From JBDIBB01 sp039812685 (lineage in GTDB: Bacteria; Acidobacteriota; Vicinamibacteria; Vicinamibacterales; JAFNAJ01), in NCBI GenBank assembly GCA_039812685.1, contig JBDIBB010000064.1, positions 1-23,353 of the forward strand: a stretch of 23,353 nt of DNA. The letters run 5' to 3'. Position 1 is the first letter of the stretch; each line of letters opens with the position of its first letter. The notes under the pieces are model-generated. The model saw only the letters and a list, made by a program, of their open reading frames with translations, made no database searches and was not told the DNA's origin. The position numbers and the translations under genes are program-made. Shown here piece after piece: positions 21,711 through 23,353 of the stretch.

Positions 21711-23123
21711 CTACGAGATGCGGACGCAGTTCTTCCCTTCCGCCTTGGCGCGGTAGAGGGCGCGGTCGGCGCGCGCGATCAGCTCGTGCGGGTTGGCGTC
21801 GGAGACGAGCGTGGCCAGCCCGAGGCTGACCGTCAGCCGCATGTGGGCCGGCAGCGGTCCCGCGTCGCGCGAGGCCTGCTCGACGCGCGCCCGGATGCGC
21901 TCGGCGACGATCATCGCGTTGTTCACGCCGCTGCCCGGCATGAGGATCGCGAACTCCTCGCCGCCGAACCGCGTGCACACGTCGAACACGCGCACCGAAC
22001 GCTTGAGCACCTCCGCGATCTGCCGCAGCAGGTAGTCGCCGGCGAGGTGCCCCAGTTCGTCGTTGATGCGCTTGAAGTCGTCGACGTCGATCAGCAGCAG
22101 CGAGAGCTCGAGCGAGTAGCGGCGGGCACGCTCGATTTCCTCCTCGATGCGCGTGGCGAAGTAGCGGCGGTTGAAGAGCGCCGTGAGCGGATCCACGGTG
22201 GCGGCATGCGACAGCTCGCGCGCCTGCTCGGCCTGGCGGTCGCCGCGCAGCGCGAGCGCGGCCGGTGCCGCCAGCGCGCGCGCGGCCGTGAGGTCGGCAC
22301 GGCTGAACGGCTGGCGATCGCTGCGGTCGGCGACGCTGACGACCCCCACCACTTCGCCCTGCGCCAGCAGCGGCACGGCGAGGAACGACGATGTGCGATA
22401 GCGCCGCCGCGGCGTGTGCTGCGGCAGGCCCGTCACGTCGGTCACCAGCATCGCGCGCCGCGATTCGAACACCTGGCCCAGCAGCCCGCGGCCCGGCGCG
22501 ATGCGCAGGTGCTCGACCAGCACCGACGGATACCCGCGCGTCGCCGTGATGCGCAGCAGGCCCTCCGGCTCCTCGCAGGTGGCCAGCGACCCCTGTTCGG
22601 CCGACACGGCCGTCGCGATGGTGTCGACGATGAGGTCGCGGAGATCCGTCGCGCCGCGCGCCTGGGCCAGGCGCCGGGCGAAGCCGTACGCGGAGGCGAC
22701 CAGCGCGTTGGCCCGGGCCGCCTCGGACCGCGCCGCCACCAGTTGCAGCGCCATGGCGAACTCGGCCCGCAGCCGCGCGACCGCCGCACTCTCCCGCGGC
22801 CCCAGCCACGTCGCCGGCAGCCGCACCACCGACTCGTCGCCACCGGCGGCACCAAGCGACACGTCCACGTGGCGTGCCGCAGCCTCGCCGCGCGGAGAGG
22901 TTCGGGCGGCGAACGCGCCTCCGGACGTCGCCGGCCGGCGCTCCACCTCGACGTGGTCGCCGAACACCTCGCGCAGGCCCGACTGCAGGTGCGCGAGCGC
23001 CGCGGACACGTCGGGCGACGCCGCGCACTCAGCCGCAAGACGGCGGAGATGACGCAGGGAGTGGGGACGAGAGCGAGGCGGAAGGCCCGGCCTGCCGGGG
23101 AAGTCGGCCACGACGGATTGCAC
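21711..23123 (-). CDS. GAF-GGDEF diguanylate cyclase
   Basis: A 470-residue signalling enzyme that condenses two GTP to cyclic di-GMP, the messenger for surface attachment. The N-terminal about 140 residues are of unknown type. A GAF sensor domain spans about 145-295 (LRDLIVDTIATAVSAEQGSL, APGRGLLGQVFESRRAMLVTDV, AVPLLAQGEVVGVVSVADR). A coiled linker (RQAEQARELSHAATVDPLTALFNRR) joins the GGDEF domain, where the signature is G387-G-E-E-F391, so it should be active. The inhibitory I-site RVFD (Arg378-Asp381) lies five residues before it, implying product feedback. There is no transmembrane segment, so it is cytoplasmic. The start GTG at 23123 has no good Shine-Dalgarno; a GTG four codons later is possible. 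It lies between two members of the secreted repeat family. Confidence 0.93.
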   Translation of the reverse strand: MQSVVADFPGRPGLPPRSRPHSLRHLRRLAAECAASPDVSAALAHLQSGLREVFGDHVEVERRPATSGGAFAARTSPRGEAAARHVDVSLGAAGGDESVVRLPATWLGPRESAAVARLRAEFAMALQLVAARSEAARANALVASAYGFARRLAQARGATDLRDLIVDTIATAVSAEQGSLATCEEPEGLLRITATRGYPSVLVEHLRIAPGRGLLGQVFESRRAMLVTDVTGLPQHTPRRRYRTSSFLAVPLLAQGEVVGVVSVADRSDRQPFSRADLTAARALAAPAALALRGDRQAEQARELSHAATVDPLTALFNRRYFATRIEEEIERARRYSLELSLLLIDVDDFKRINDELGHLAGDYLLRQIAEVLKRSVRVFDVCTRFGGEEFAILMPGSGVNNAMIVAERIRARVEQASRDAGPLPAHMRLTVSLGLATLVSDANPHELIARADRALYRAKAEGKNCVRIS

Positions 23124-23275
23124 GACTACACGAACACTGCGATGACGACGTGCAGAGAAGGTACCAGATCGACCACCAACCGATCCGCAGGCGTTTCCGC
23201 TCGCCTCATCTGCAAGTAGTCCATGTAATAGGCGACTTTAGTGTCCTATCCGCACGATTAGATGCTGCCCTCCGA

Positions 23276-23353
23276 CTACCGCGGTGACGCCAGCGAGTTC
23301 GTTCCCGCCTCGTAGAACCGGCCCCCGGTCGTCCAGTACATCGCCCGCTCCAC
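23276..23353 (-). CDS. Partial: C-terminus of a second repeat-family secreted protein
   Basis: From the right edge the minus strand reads 25 codons then TAG (23276-23278): VERAMYWTTGGRFYEAGTN and a short tail. This matches the ending of the last repeat of the protein at 19821-21623 (VERSMYWSTPQRFWSAGTN), so the edge cuts the 3' end of a paralogue in opposite orientation. Only the C-terminal end is visible. It lies 152 bases upstream of the diguanylate cyclase on the same strand. That gap is moderately AT-rich and probably holds the cyclase promoter, though I cannot place clear boxes. Confidence 0.8.
   Translation of the reverse strand: MERAMYWTTGGRFYEAGTNSLASPR

Noticed and set aside
21686..21715. 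T-arm-like GGTTTCGAACC suggesting a tRNA or an attachment-site remnant, perhaps even a tRNA-Sec end
   Set aside because: No matching acceptor, anticodon or D-arm could be placed on either strand, and the site is better explained as a terminator hairpin between converging genes.
1..23353. CRISPR array, insertion sequence or prophage
   Set aside because: No regularly spaced repeats, transposase or integrase motifs, or phage structural genes were seen; the genes look like ordinary chromosome.

Overview
The window is very GC-rich, densely coding chromosomal DNA with no insertion sequence, rRNA, tRNA or CRISPR array. Three features point to the phylum Acidobacteriota, most likely a Vicinamibacteria-type soil or sediment lineage: a 'VWFA-related Acidobacterial domain' protein (13445-14746), a PEP-CTERM surface protein (5344-6066), and long secreted repeat proteins. 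This placement is inferred from gene content, not from a marker gene.

Left part (1-6400). A small zinc-ribbon protein (+) converges on an rfbA-rfbC pair for dTDP-rhamnose precursors (-). Upstream of these on the minus strand is the most striking gene here, an exported peroxiredoxin whose peroxidatic cysteine codon is an in-frame TGA. A compact SECIS-like hairpin follows the TGA, so this is very probably a selenocysteine protein (PrxU type) that ordinary gene callers split in two. Then come an orphan beta-class DNA methyltransferase, a four-cysteine small protein, a class A beta-lactamase-like serine hydrolase and a PEP-CTERM protein, all on the minus strand.

Middle (6400-14750). A lone xylose-type periplasmic binding protein (-) has its own promoter and a good intrinsic terminator. 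It is divergent from a plus-strand run: exported thermonuclease, coupled phytase-like lipoprotein, GNAT acetyltransferase and an ABM-like monooxygenase. A methyltransferase with a signal peptide (-) is followed by a plus-strand protein that joins a restriction-endonuclease-like N-terminus to a histone-H1-like Lys/Ala/Pro tail, an 80-residue conserved small protein, and the VWFA-related secreted protein.

Right part (14750-23353). The threonine operon hom-thrB-thrC lies on the minus strand; hom is apparently leaderless, with a perfect TATAAT six bases before its GTG. Upstream is a LysR regulator, divergent from a 600-residue secreted protein with a fibronectin-III-like start, a calcium-loop-like segment and four ~95-residue repeats. 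A GAF-GGDEF diguanylate cyclase (-) follows. The right edge cuts a second member of the same repeat family in opposite orientation, visible only as its last 25 codons.

The best candidates for something new are the exported selenoperoxiredoxin, the nuclease-fold/H1-tail fusion, the pair of repeat proteins around the diguanylate cyclase, and the recurring CTATAATCG promoter element, twice placed for leaderless translation.
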